Of a stretch of DNA of 64,000 bases, positions 1-10,354 are shown piece after piece. Below the pieces are notes generated by a model. The model was given only the letters and a program-made list of their open reading frames with translations. It had not been told where the DNA came from and ran no database searches. Numbering within the stretch: position 1 is the first letter of the stretch; each line of letters opens with the position of its first letter. A program made the position numbers and the translations under genes. Source of the DNA: Mycobacterium sp. SMC-2 (lineage in GTDB: Bacteria; Actinomycetota; Actinomycetes; Mycobacteriales; Mycobacteriaceae). Where the stretch lies: positions 3,348,001-3,412,000 of the forward strand of contig NZ_CP079863.1 of the NCBI RefSeq assembly GCF_025263485.1. The letters run 5' to 3'.

Positions 1-323
1 TCCTTCTAGGTGGTAGAACCATCCGCCGCAGCATGGAGCTCCGACACAGACGTCTCGACTCACTGCACGAAGTGAGCCTCCGCGTCGGTGGACCTTGGGC
101 CTAGGGCCGTTGGTCCTTGACTTTGGGGAGGGCGCACGCACCAGGAGGCACACGGTCTAGTGCTGGACCTGCTGCGCCTGAGGTTGCCACCTGGGTGGAC
201 AACGAGTGGGTAGTATTCGCATATTTCCCGACCGTCTTGCGCCCACCATCGGCACGTCAAGCGGATCGCGCAGACAAATTCGCACTATGTGACTCGACGG
301 TTGGCGGTTGGCGCGAAGTTGTC
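1..323. other. left flank of the insertion sequence, no gene recognised
   Basis: I see no convincing gene in this stretch. Short open frames exist on both strands, but none has a recognisable family or a good ribosome binding site. Its function before the IS21 insertion at 324-328 is not evident. Confidence 0.4.
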
Positions 324-328
324 ACAAC
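324..328. repeat. IS21 target-site duplication, left copy (ACAAC)
   Basis: ACAAC directly precedes the TGTCGG tip of the element and is repeated at 2492-2496 directly after the other tip. A 5-bp duplication fits the short duplications made by IS21-family elements. Its perfect match suggests a recent insertion without later rearrangement. Confidence 0.8.
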
Positions 329-336
329 TGTCGGTT

Positions 337-379
337 CCGGTCGAAAAGTGAGCAGGTGATTCCGGTCGAAAAGTGAGCA
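337..379 (+). repeat. left subterminal repeats of the IS21 element
   Basis: Two copies of CCGGTCGAAAAGTGAGCA (337-354 and 362-379) are spaced 25 bp apart. Inverted, slightly diverged copies occupy the right end. In IS21 such multiple terminal repeats are the IstA binding sites, so these are probably the left transposase-binding array. They lie just upstream of the istA start. Confidence 0.85.
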
Positions 380-394
380 CCCTTCGATTGGAGA

Positions 395-2433
<2,039 letters not shown>

Positions 2434-2440
2434 ACAAACC

Positions 2441-2483
2441 TGCTCAGTTTTCGACCGGAAGAAACTGCTCAAAATTCGACCGG
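2441..2483 (-). repeat. right subterminal repeats of the IS21 element
   Basis: Two inverted relatives of the left repeats (2441-2458 and 2466-2483) sit 8 bp after the istB stop codon. The copies differ in the central TTTTC/AAATT bases. They form the right transposase-binding array. Confidence 0.85.
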
Positions 2484-2491
2484 GGCCGACA

Positions 2492-2496
2492 ACAAC
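2492..2496. repeat. IS21 target-site duplication, right copy (ACAAC)
   Basis: This is the partner of the left copy at 324-328, directly outside the right tip of the element. Confidence 0.8.
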
Positions 2497-2808
2497 TAGG
2501 GAATTAGGTGAGTCGACTGGGACGCCTCGAGACGATCTCAGCTGTCAGACTACTTCCAGAGCCATTGCACCACACTGAAACTCAGTCAGTGTATAACTTG
2601 AGATAGTGGCCGCAGGTTCAACCCTTTCACGTTTTGAGGCACTTTTCAGGAGTACGGGAGGTGCCTTCTTCGTCCCAGGGCGGGTCCCGCGGGGTAGGAC
2701 TACGCGGTGATTAACAAGTAGAAGTTGGTTCGGGAGGTTACGGCCGCCCGACCAATAATCTTCACCCTGGTCAGGGATGGTGGTGAGCTTCTAGCCACCA
2801 CAAGGCAA
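2497..2808. other. intergenic stretch, nothing recognised
   Basis: About 310 bases lie between the right edge of the IS21 element and the end of the permease gene. I find no gene, RNA gene or clear terminator here. Confidence 0.4.
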
Positions 2809-4428
2809 TTATCGGCGTGCTGGTTGAAAGCCCGTCCCGCCGGAATCCACATTGGAGTTGCCGCGCGTCAGGGTGCGGCCGCGGAAGAAGCCCGGGGCTA
2901 TCGCCCACCAGAGCAGCATCACGATCGCTCCGAGCAGCAGCGCGCCGATACCGACTGCCGCGACCGCGCCGAATCCGAGGATCGTGACGTTGTTGCCATC
3001 GCGGTCGGTCAGCCATTCGGGCTTGGCGTACTGGACGAGCCCGTAGACGAGAACGATCAGCAGGCCCACGCCGCCCAGCAACGGGACCACGCCGCGCATC
3101 ACAAAATTCCGCACCGACCCGGTGAGGGTATTGCGGTAGTACCACGCGCACGCAAGCCCGGTAAGCCCGTAATAGAAAGCGATCATCAACCCGACCGATC
3201 CGACCAGCGCGGCCAGCAGGTTCGCGCTGATGAGCGTGAACAGGACGTAGAAAAGGGCGGACACCACGCCGACCGCGATGGTGGATGTGGTCGGCGTGAG
3301 GTAGCGGGAGTGAGTCTTCGCGAAGGAGTCAGGCAGCGCCTTGTGCACGCCCATCGACAGGGCGGTGCGCGCGGTCTGCAAGATCGTCGTCTGCGTCGAC
3401 GCGAGGGCAGACGTCAGGATCGACGCCGCCAGCAACAGCAGTGCAACCCGCCGGGGGGCACCGCTGCCGAACAATTCCGGACCGATCGATGCAAAAACGT
3501 CTTTCGAGTTGCGCGGGTTGCCCAGCCCGATGCCCTGCGTCCCGACGCCGGCGAACGCGACGGCCGACACGGCCACCAGGGCATAGGTGGCCAAAAGCAG
3601 GAAAGTCGAGACGATGGCGGCGCGGCCCGGCGTGCGGCTGGGGTCGTCGGACTCCTCGTTGCATGCCAGGGCGGTGTCCCAGCCCCAATACATGAAGATG
3701 GCCATGAGAACCGCTGGGGCGGTGGACGTCCCGAAATCCAGATCGCCCGGCCAGAACCAGGACAGCGACGGACGCAGCGAAAAGGCTTGGGCACCACCAG
3801 TATACGTTTTGACCAGCGCGATCACCGAAAAGCCAATCAGCACCACGATTTGAATGGACAGCAGGGCGTACAGCAGTCCGGCCGAGATTTCGATGCCGCG
3901 ATAGCAGACATAGGTCATCATCACGATCCAGAAGACGCCCACGATGGTCGACCAGAACGTGCTGGTGGTCAGGTCCGCGACCGAATGCCAACCGAGTCCG
4001 CCGGCGAACCGGAACGAGTATGCCCCGGCGATCTCGACGAGATTGGCCATCACGATCACTTGCGCGGCGATGATGCCCCAGCCGCCGAGCCATCCGAGGA
4101 AGGGTCCAAATGCGCGCGACGCCCATGTGAACGTGGTTCCGCAGTCCGGTTCGGCCTTGTTCAGTTCCTGGTAGGCGATGGCGATCAAGTACATCGGGAT
4201 GAATGAAATGAGAACGATGGCCGGGGCTTTGACGCCGGCGAGCTGCCCGCCGCCACTGGCCACGATGAGACCCAGCGTCGCGGCAAGGCTGTAGGCGGGC
4301 GCCATGGACGCCAGGCCGACAACGACGCTGGAGAGCAGGCCGAGTGCGCCGCCCCTGAGACCTTTGCTCTTGACGGTGGTCACCCCGGTATGGCTGTCCT
4401 GACCGGTTGGAGCCTCGCCCTCGTTCAT
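2809..4428 (-). CDS. APC-superfamily amino-acid/polyamine permease
   Basis: This 539-residue integral membrane protein has about twelve or more hydrophobic segments and probably acts as a secondary transporter of amino acids or amines. The N-terminal half carries the APC signature region (ALGLLSSVVVGLASMAPAY, then the Gly-rich IVASGGGQL). The conserved acidic/Gly region DCGTTFTWASRAFGPFLGW follows at about residues 105-123. The first 25 residues are hydrophilic and cytosolic. The ATG at 4428 is used. It is divergent from the cutinase gene with about 155 bp between, presumably holding both promoters. The substrate cannot be told from sequence. Confidence 0.85.
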   Translation of the reverse strand: MNEGEAPTGQDSHTGVTTVKSKGLRGGALGLLSSVVVGLASMAPAYSLAATLGLIVASGGGQLAGVKAPAIVLISFIPMYLIAIAYQELNKAEPDCGTTFTWASRAFGPFLGWLGGWGIIAAQVIVMANLVEIAGAYSFRFAGGLGWHSVADLTTSTFWSTIVGVFWIVMMTYVCYRGIEISAGLLYALLSIQIVVLIGFSVIALVKTYTGGAQAFSLRPSLSWFWPGDLDFGTSTAPAVLMAIFMYWGWDTALACNEESDDPSRTPGRAAIVSTFLLLATYALVAVSAVAFAGVGTQGIGLGNPRNSKDVFASIGPELFGSGAPRRVALLLLAASILTSALASTQTTILQTARTALSMGVHKALPDSFAKTHSRYLTPTTSTIAVGVVSALFYVLFTLISANLLAALVGSVGLMIAFYYGLTGLACAWYYRNTLTGSVRNFVMRGVVPLLGGVGLLIVLVYGLVQYAKPEWLTDRDGNNVTILGFGAVAAVGIGALLLGAIVMLLWWAIAPGFFRGRTLTRGNSNVDSGGTGFQPARR

Positions 4429-4583
4429 CGCACCGCTCTGCTTGATCGCCAGAAACCGCGCTAACGAGACTACGGTGTGCGGGGGGCGTCGTGCTTGTTA
4501 CCGGTCTCGCGGTGCTGTTTCCGTCGCAGTCAGTGCCCGAAAAGTCGTGGTTTGGGAATCGCACGTGTTGGGTACACGGCGCC

Positions 4584-5354
4584 ATGACCGCACGTCACAT
4601 CCCCCGTTTCCTTGCTTCCGCGGTGGCCGCGGTGTCGGGCGTTAGCGCTTCGGTCCTCGCTTGTGCAATCCCGTTTGCCTCCGCCGATCCGTGTCCGGAC
4701 GTCCAGGTGGTGTTCGCCCGCGGCACCGATGACCCGCCCGGTCTTGGTTCGACTGGACAGACATTCGTCGACTCCCTGCGCCCGCGCGTTGGCGGTAAGT
4801 CGCTCGACGTATATCCGGTCAACTATCCCGCTACCCACGACTGGACGAACGCGGGCGAGGAGGGTATTCGTGACGCGAGCGCGCATGTCGTATCGATGGC
4901 CCACGACTGCCCCAACACCAAGATGGTGCTCGGCGGCTATTCCCAGGGTGCGGCCGTGATGGGTTTTGTCACCTCGGCTGCCGTACCGGCTGGCATCGAT
5001 CCGGCGACCGTGCCCAAGCCGATGGACCCCGAGGTGGCCAACCACGTTTCCTCGGTCGTGCTCTTCTCCCTGCCGAGCGAGAAGGCGATGAACTTCTTCG
5101 GCGAGCCGCCGGTCGTCATCGGTCCGCTATACCAGGCCAAGACAATTCAGGTATGCGCGCCCGGGGACCCGATCTGCTCCGACGGGATGAATTTCGCCGC
5201 CCACGACACGTACTCGAGCAACACGGCAATGATCGACCAGGGTGCGGCGTTTGCGGCCAGTCGTCTTGGTGAAGGTCCCGCGGGGCCCGCGGGCCTTGGC
5301 GCGCCGACGACCGCTGTCGGGTTCCCGCCTCCAAACGAAGGCTCTGCCGGTTAA
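4584..5354 (+). CDS. secreted cutinase-family (Culp) esterase
   Basis: This 256-residue serine esterase of the cutinase family should be exported and act on lipid or wax esters at or outside the envelope. The start at ATG 4584 begins a Sec signal peptide (MTARHIPRFLASAVAAVSG, cleavage near FASA/DP). After it come the conserved N-terminal DPCPDVQVVFARGTDDPPG and the nucleophile elbow GGYSQGAAV. The Asp/His region is CAPGDPICSDGMNFAAHDTY, so the catalytic Ser, Asp and His are all present. Cysteines flanking these motifs fit the family disulfides. An in-frame start at 4491 would add a non-signal extension and is less likely. Mycobacteria carry many paralogues, so the exact substrate is unknown. 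Confidence 0.9.
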   Translation: MTARHIPRFLASAVAAVSGVSASVLACAIPFASADPCPDVQVVFARGTDDPPGLGSTGQTFVDSLRPRVGGKSLDVYPVNYPATHDWTNAGEEGIRDASAHVVSMAHDCPNTKMVLGGYSQGAAVMGFVTSAAVPAGIDPATVPKPMDPEVANHVSSVVLFSLPSEKAMNFFGEPPVVIGPLYQAKTIQVCAPGDPICSDGMNFAAHDTYSSNTAMIDQGAAFAASRLGEGPAGPAGLGAPTTAVGFPPPNEGSAG

Positions 5355-5662
5355 TCTCGGCGCCGCCGCGGTTTTCGGTGCGCACCGCGCGCAAGCTCGG
5401 CCACCGCTATCGTGCGCTTTCTTCTATGGACGTACTCGTAGGCTTACGCTACGTCGGATCACGGATATGGCTGCAACACTGCAGAATTCAGGATTCGAGA
5501 TTGTGAGACAACGTCGACTTGAACATTTGCGATTCCGCACCACGTGGTGTCATCGCGAGTGGCGCGGTGAGCTGGCCATGTCCCAGGTCGCGCCCGACCG
5601 ACTCGCACTCGACACACAACGCTGTTGGTCGCGGCCAGCCGGTCCTGTCATGAAGGAGTAGC
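5355..5662. other. intergenic region upstream of the hydrolase gene
   Basis: About 308 bases without a convincing gene. The perfect 12-bp palindrome CACCACGTGGTG at 5538-5549 is the only noteworthy element. A good Shine-Dalgarno (AAGGAG, 5653-5658) closes the region before a TTG start. Confidence 0.4.
5538..5549. promoter_or_regulatory. candidate operator, perfect palindrome CACCACGTGGTG
   Basis: This 12-bp perfect palindrome lies about 115 bp upstream of the hydrolase start in an intergenic stretch. That position suits a dimeric regulator, but no local regulator gene is obvious and a short palindrome can arise by chance. Confidence 0.3.
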
Positions 5663-6619
5663 TTGCACAGTGGGCTGTCGGGCGACGCCCTCAAGGGCCG
5701 AAGGATGATGACCGTCATGGACGCTGAACTAGGACGCTGGCTGGCCGCCGGAGAGTACTTCGACTACCTTGGCTTCGACATCTTCTACCGAGTGGAGGGC
5801 AGCGGCCCGCCACTGCTGCTGATCCACGGTTATCCCTTCAATTCCTTTGACTGGGTGCGGATCTGGCCCACGCTGACCGAACGGTTCACCGTCATCGCAC
5901 CGGACATGATCGGCATGGGGTTCTCCGAGAAGCCGGTGGCCTACGAGTACTCGGTGGGAGACCACGCCGACATGCACGAAGCGCTGTTGGCGCACCTCAA
6001 CGTCCGCAATGCGCACATCCTGGCCCACGACATAGGTGATTCCGTGGGCCAAGAAATGTTGGCTCGTCATGAATTCGGTCAGCAAACCTACGGCGCGCTG
6101 CAAATCGACTCGATCACCTGGCTCAACGGTGGCATGTTCATCGAGGCATACAAACCGAGAACGGCGCAGAAGCTGATGTCGGCCACCCCATTGGGCGACA
6201 TCTTCAGTCGCGTGCAGGACAGTCCGTTGTCCCGGCGACTGCTGGAGCCGACGCTGCGCGAGATGTTCGGCCCGAATACCAAGCCGACCCGGCACATGAT
6301 GGACGTGTTCAACCAGATCTTGGACTACAACGACGGCCGCCGGGTCCTGCACAAGGTCGGCCGGTTCATCAACGATCGCTACACGCACCGAAACCGGTGG
6401 GTGCGTGCCATGCGGCAGACCTCGGTGCCGATGCGGTTGATCGACGGGCCGGTCGACCCCAACTCCGGTGCCCACATGGCGCGCCGCTACGCCGAGGTGA
6501 TTCCCGAACCCAATGTGGTGATGCTCGCCGACGACATCGGGCACTGGCCACAACTCGAGGCGCCCGAAGCGGTGTTGACGCACTTCCTGGCCCACATCGA
6601 CCGCATCGCCGCCGGCTGA
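5663..6619 (+). CDS. MEST-like alpha/beta hydrolase
   Basis: This 318-residue alpha/beta-hydrolase has the oxyanion motif HGYPFNSFDW (about residues 53-62). The nucleophile elbow AHDIGDSVGQE puts Asp where serine hydrolases have Ser, and the C-terminal catalytic His is in DDIGHWPQ. An Asp nucleophile is shared by haloalkane dehalogenases and epoxide hydrolases. However, the HD-x-GD-x-V-x-QE pattern and the following LNGGMF resemble the MEST group more than true dehalogenases, whose Trp after the Asp is missing here. The TTG at 5663 has AAGGAG four bases upstream. ATG codons at 5705 and 5708 are alternative starts with weaker signals. The substrate is unknown. Confidence 0.8.
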   Translation: MHSGLSGDALKGRRMMTVMDAELGRWLAAGEYFDYLGFDIFYRVEGSGPPLLLIHGYPFNSFDWVRIWPTLTERFTVIAPDMIGMGFSEKPVAYEYSVGDHADMHEALLAHLNVRNAHILAHDIGDSVGQEMLARHEFGQQTYGALQIDSITWLNGGMFIEAYKPRTAQKLMSATPLGDIFSRVQDSPLSRRLLEPTLREMFGPNTKPTRHMMDVFNQILDYNDGRRVLHKVGRFINDRYTHRNRWVRAMRQTSVPMRLIDGPVDPNSGAHMARRYAEVIPEPNVVMLADDIGHWPQLEAPEAVLTHFLAHIDRIAAG

Positions 6620-6648
6620 GCCGTTGTTTGGGGGATCAGCGCGGTGGG

Positions 6649-6807
6649 CTAGCCGTGATGCGGCGGTCGCTCGTCGTGGAGCCGGCCCTCGTCCGACGCC
6701 GCGCGCATCTGCTCCTCGTCGCCGAACCTCTCCAAGTCCTCGGGGGTGATGCGCGCCTGCGCCGGCTTCGGTGCGGCCGGTGGCGGGTTCGAAGGTTCGG
6801 TGGGCAT
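6649..6807 (-). CDS. small hydrophilic protein, 52 aa
   Basis: An ATG at 6807 opens a 52-codon frame ending in TAG. The product has a Pro/Ala-rich head (PSNPPPAAPKPAQ) and a charged tail (ITPEDLERFGDEEQMRA, then a His-containing end), with no membrane segment. The strong amino-acid patterning and the convergent, gap-filling position between the MEST-like hydrolase and the DUF2510 gene favour a real gene. No function can be assigned. Confidence 0.5.
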   Translation of the reverse strand: MPTEPSNPPPAAPKPAQARITPEDLERFGDEEQMRAASDEGRLHDERPPHHG

Positions 6808-6830
6808 GAGGCGATTATCCGTGGCCGGGC

Positions 6831-7514
6831 CTACGGCTCAAAGGCCGGAAGGACGGTGCCGGAGTCGCGAATCTCCCAGATGCTGTTTTTGGTGATGCCA
6901 TCGAAGTTGATCTTGTTCAACGTTGCTCGCGAATACGTGAGGTCGATGGCGACGTGAGTGGAGGTGTTGCCGTACGGGTCGGTCATCGGGAAGGTGCCCT
7001 GCACGTTCACCGCGGATGCGTCAGGATACGTCGCTCTTGCGTACCTGAGAATGTCGATGGTGTCCAACCGGGCGCCGTCTTTGATCATCTGCTCGGTGTA
7101 ATTGTCACGAATGGCGAATCGCGCGTCGACCACGTCGCCGTTCGGGCCCGGGACAACGGTGAAGGTGACTCCGTCCGGCTTCTTGGGGCCGGCCGGTGTC
7201 GAGGGTGCCGCCTCGGTCGATTGCGGCGGTCCCGCCGTGGCCGAACTGCTCGATGGGCTCGATGGGCTGTCCTTCTTCGGGTCGAAGACCCAACTTTTGC
7301 CGAGGATGACGAGGAGAGCGAGGGCGCACAGCGCCGCCAGGGCCAGGGCCGGTTTTCCGGGGGTGCCGTTCTTCGGCGGGTCTGTGGAGAACGCCCATTC
7401 GGTGGTCCAGTTGGTGCCGTCGAAGTACCGTTGCAGCCCGTGGCCCACCCCGGCGGGATCGGGATACCAGCCCGGCGCCGACTTTGGCGGGGGCGGCGCC
7501 TGCTCAGATGCCAT
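6831..7514 (-). CDS. DUF2510 single-pass membrane protein
   Basis: This 227-residue protein starts with a DUF2510 domain (APGWYPDPAGVGHGLQRYFD, then GTNWTTEW), a small motif common in actinobacterial membrane proteins. One transmembrane helix follows (ALALAALCALALLVILGKSW, about residues 55-75), then a Ser/Pro/Thr-rich linker. The extracellular C-terminal domain of about 115 residues belongs to no family I recognise. The ATG at 7514 is used. It is probably an envelope protein of unknown role. Confidence 0.8.
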   Translation of the reverse strand: MASEQAPPPPKSAPGWYPDPAGVGHGLQRYFDGTNWTTEWAFSTDPPKNGTPGKPALALAALCALALLVILGKSWVFDPKKDSPSSPSSSSATAGPPQSTEAAPSTPAGPKKPDGVTFTVVPGPNGDVVDARFAIRDNYTEQMIKDGARLDTIDILRYARATYPDASAVNVQGTFPMTDPYGNTSTHVAIDLTYSRATLNKINFDGITKNSIWEIRDSGTVLPAFEP

Positions 7515-7585
7515 CTATACATTTTCGTCGAGACGGAGACGTCCCGGCTACCCGCTTTCCTCGCGAACCTCCCGGTGGCTCGCCG

Positions 7586-7972
7586 CTACCCGGTGCAATG
7601 CAACTCGACGATGCGACCGGCCGAGACCATGGCCAGCGCCGCGTTCTGCGCGGCCGCCGGGGTCGGGCCCCAGTGGGCGCCCCACCGGCCGGATCCGAGG
7701 GCCAAAGCGACGCAAGCGTTCCGGGCCCACCCCGCGACGGTGCATCCGGCGCCGTGCACCTGGCAGTTGCCCAGCGCTATATGGGTGGCCTCCTCCATGG
7801 TGGTGCCGTTGTTCTCCCAACCCGTCCAGCCGGTCACGGGGGAGTAGGCGATCACGGCGTAACGGTCGGGGGCTGCCGCCTGCGCGGCGGGTGACGTGGC
7901 GGCCGCAGCGCCGAAGAGGGCGGCGCTAGCGCCGGCCGAGGCGATCAAGGCGGAGAGGCGGTGACTGATCAT
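7586..7972 (-). CDS. secreted DUF4189 protein
   Basis: This 128-residue protein has a signal peptide (MISHRLSALIASAGASAALF, cleavage near AQA/AA) and one DUF4189 domain. The domain shows the typical RYAVIAYSP start and a pair of cysteines in GNCQVHGAGCTVAGW, which may form a disulfide. An in-frame upstream start at 8041 would add 23 hydrophilic residues before the signal and is rejected. Proteins of this type are small, exported and mostly uncharacterised. Confidence 0.8.
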   Translation of the reverse strand: MISHRLSALIASAGASAALFGAAAATSPAAQAAAPDRYAVIAYSPVTGWTGWENNGTTMEEATHIALGNCQVHGAGCTVAGWARNACVALALGSGRWGAHWGPTPAAAQNAALAMVSAGRIVELHCTG

Positions 7973-8071
7973 TGCGGAACCTCGCGAGTCGTCGTCGGTG
8001 GACGAACTCAGGATCGGCTGCCCGGCTTGCGATGTCCTCAAGGAATCCTTGGCGTTCGCGAACCGCTTGCG

Positions 8072-8506
8072 CTACCGCACTTTCCGGAGATCGGCGAGGG
8101 AGTATCTCAGCCCGCCGTCCAGCCGGATCTGCACCGCCGCCACCGCCAGCATCACCGCGGCGGTCACCAGATGCACCACCGCGTCGGTGACGTTGTTGGG
8201 AAAGGTGAAGACGAAGGCGACCTGATGCGAGAAAAAGGCCCAAATCCCCGGCAGCCCACCGGCTATCGCGGCGAGCAGCAGATACAGCACGGCCCACGAC
8301 TTACGCAAAGCGAATACCAGGCCCGGCGCGAACAGCGCCAGACCGGCGACCGCGTGCCAGCCATTGAAGTCCATGCCGAGCAGCTGGACGGTCGGCGCAT
8401 TGGGGCCGATCGCGAAACTGGGATTGACGATGAAGCCAATCACGGCCTGAACGACATGAAAAGCGCAAATGATCAGCAGCCCGATCTGGGCCAAACTCCA
8501 CCTCAT
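8072..8506 (-). CDS. DUF4383 four-helix membrane protein
   Basis: This 144-residue integral membrane protein has four predicted hydrophobic helices and the DUF4383 pattern (start RWSLAQIGLLIICAFHVVQA, then NGWHAVAGLALFAPGL, and a His-containing NVTDAVVHLVTAAVML). Function is unknown. The palindrome at 8541-8561 sits 35 bp upstream of its ATG and could be its operator. Confidence 0.75.
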   Translation of the reverse strand: MRWSLAQIGLLIICAFHVVQAVIGFIVNPSFAIGPNAPTVQLLGMDFNGWHAVAGLALFAPGLVFALRKSWAVLYLLLAAIAGGLPGIWAFFSHQVAFVFTFPNNVTDAVVHLVTAAVMLAVAAVQIRLDGGLRYSLADLRKVR

Positions 8507-8540
8507 GCCTGCACCTCCTTGTGCGCGGTGGGTTAGCCCG

Positions 8541-8561
8541 AATACTACGCCCGGTAGTATT
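8541..8561. promoter_or_regulatory. candidate operator: AATACTAC-N5-GTAGTATT
   Basis: A perfect 8-bp inverted repeat with a 5-bp spacer lies between gabD2 and the DUF4383 gene, 35 bp before the latter's start codon. Its size and AT-rich arms in GC-rich DNA look like the binding site of a dimeric repressor, for example of the TetR type. No cognate regulator is encoded next to it. Confidence 0.55.
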
Positions 8562-8586
8562 CAACGGCAACGCGAACCGGCCGCGG

Positions 8587-10143
8587 TCAGTTCCGGCCGG
8601 GAAGCTTCATCACCGTCCGTACGATGGGAAGTAGCGACTTCTGCCACAGGGTTCCCGGAATACCAAGGGGCGGATCGAGATTGAACACCCGGGCGGTCGC
8701 GATCGTCTGGGATTCGGTGTATTTCAGCAGACCCTCGGGACCGTGCCGGCGGCCGACACCGGACTGGCCCATCCCGCCCATCGGCGCGCTGAGGCTGCCC
8801 CAGGCGAACGCGTAACCCTCGTTGACGTTCACGGTCCCCGACCGCAGCCGGGCGGCGATCCGCTGACCCTCCGCGGAGGAGCCGGCCCACACGCTGGCGT
8901 TGAGCCCGTACTCGGTGTCATTGGCCTTCTGGACCGCCTCGTCCACGTCGGCGACGGGGTAGATCGAGACCACCGGCCCGAACGTCTCGTTGGCCGCGCA
9001 CTCCATCTCGGGCGTGACGTCGGTCAGCACCGTCGGCTCATAGAACAGCGGTCCGATGTCGGGCCGGGCTTTGCCACCGGTAATCACCTTGGCGCCCTTG
9101 GCCTTCGCGTCATCCACGTGGTCCGTCACGGTGTCCAGCTGGCCCGCGGAGATCAAACTGCCCATGTCGACCGAGAAGTCATACGCGGTGCCCAGCTTCA
9201 TGCCCCGCACGGCGGCGCCGAACTTGCCGACGAAGTCGTCGGCGATGTCCTTCTCGACGTAGATCCGCTCGATCGAGATGCAGAGCTGGCCCGCGTTCGA
9301 GAAGCATGCGCGGGTGGCCGCCTTGGCGGCCTTGTCGAGGTTGGCGCCCCGAGTGACGATCATGGCGTTCTTGCCGCCGAGCTCGGCCGAGAAACCGATC
9401 AGCCGGCGGCCACAATGCTCCGCGAGCCGTCGGCCGGTGGCGGTCGAGCCGGTGAACATCAGGTAGTCGCAGTTGTCGACGATCGCGGTGCCGACCACCG
9501 AGCCCGGGCCGGGCACGATCGCGTAGAGCGCTCGCGGCAGGCCGGCCTGGTAGAGCAGCTCGGCGCACGCCAGCGCGCAGTACGGGGTCTGGCTGTCCGG
9601 CTTGAGCACCACGGCGTTACCGGCCACAAGCGCAGGCACCGAGTCGGACGCCGTCAGCGTCATCGGGTAGTTCCACGGCGAAATCACCCCGACCACGCCC
9701 TTGGGCTGGTAACAAACCGTGGTCTTGCCGATCCCCGGGAGCAGTGACTGCACCGTCCGAGGCTTCAGCAGGTCCGCCGAGACGCGCACGTAGTAGTTCG
9801 CGTTCGCCATCAGGTCGACGATCTCCTCCTGCGCCGCCCAGCGGGCCTTGCCGGCCTCGGCCTGCAGGAGATCCATCAGGAACTCGCGGTTCTCCACGAC
9901 CAGGTCCCGATAGCGGGCGATGACGTCGATGCGCTCGCTGACCGGACGGTTCGCCCACTCGACCTGCGCCGCGCGCGCTTCGGCGAACGCGGCTTCGACG
10001 TCTTCGGCCGTGCCGACCGGGATCGTGGTCAGCGGCCTGCCGGTGAAAACCTCGTCGATGGTCTTGGTCGGGCGTGCGCTGACGTCCTTGATCGCGGCCA
10101 GCTGGCGCAGGCGGTCGAAGACTTCGGGTGACGGCGCGGGCAT
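8587..10143 (-). CDS. gabD2: succinic semialdehyde dehydrogenase, GabD2 type
   Basis: This 518-residue NAD(P)-dependent aldehyde dehydrogenase probably oxidises succinic semialdehyde to succinate. The conserved ALDH elements are all present: the cofactor-site segment VVGVISPWNYPMTL, the general base Glu in FSAELGGKNA, the catalytic Cys in NAGQLCISIERIYV, and the C-terminal GETFGPVV-like sequence NETFGPVVSIYP. The length equals that of M. tuberculosis GabD2 as I recall it. The start at ATG 10143 is preceded by a strong GGGAGG Shine-Dalgarno, and a longer frame beginning upstream is not needed. Substrate assignment rests on family resemblance. Confidence 0.85.
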   Translation of the reverse strand: MPAPSPEVFDRLRQLAAIKDVSARPTKTIDEVFTGRPLTTIPVGTAEDVEAAFAEARAAQVEWANRPVSERIDVIARYRDLVVENREFLMDLLQAEAGKARWAAQEEIVDLMANANYYVRVSADLLKPRTVQSLLPGIGKTTVCYQPKGVVGVISPWNYPMTLTASDSVPALVAGNAVVLKPDSQTPYCALACAELLYQAGLPRALYAIVPGPGSVVGTAIVDNCDYLMFTGSTATGRRLAEHCGRRLIGFSAELGGKNAMIVTRGANLDKAAKAATRACFSNAGQLCISIERIYVEKDIADDFVGKFGAAVRGMKLGTAYDFSVDMGSLISAGQLDTVTDHVDDAKAKGAKVITGGKARPDIGPLFYEPTVLTDVTPEMECAANETFGPVVSIYPVADVDEAVQKANDTEYGLNASVWAGSSAEGQRIAARLRSGTVNVNEGYAFAWGSLSAPMGGMGQSGVGRRHGPEGLLKYTESQTIATARVFNLDPPLGIPGTLWQKSLLPIVRTVMKLPGRN

Positions 10144-10354
10144 GTCGTTACCTCCCCAATGAGCACAGCGTCCAGGACACCAGCCTATCCCCATGGCTTG
10201 CCAGGGCCGGCGCCGTTAGCGGTCCGAACGTGGAGACCGCGCCGTGAGCATCCAACAATTGATTCGGATGCACAGTGGCACGGGCGATTTCGTGGCGATA
10301 GCCGATCGAATGGCGGCATGGCGATGTCACGTCGGCGCGAGCATAATCGGGCCC
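10144..10354. promoter_or_regulatory. divergent intergenic region before gabD2 and the PEP-mutase-like gene
   Basis: This 211-bp stretch separates two divergent genes and must hold the gabD2 promoter. No clear palindrome or riboswitch was found by eye. Confidence 0.4.

Noticed and set aside
4491..4583. Upstream extension of the cutinase
   Set aside because: The extra 31 residues precede an otherwise normal signal peptide at ATG 4584 and have no secretion features.
5663..6619. Haloalkane dehalogenase
   Set aside because: The nucleophile Asp is present, but the following residue is Ile and not the halide-binding Trp. The flanking motif is closer to MEST-like hydrolases.
6397..7929. Plus-strand frames opposite the DUF2510 and DUF4189 genes
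   Set aside because: They are antisense to genes with clear domain motifs and signal peptides. Their own products are low-complexity Arg/Gly/Ala-rich.
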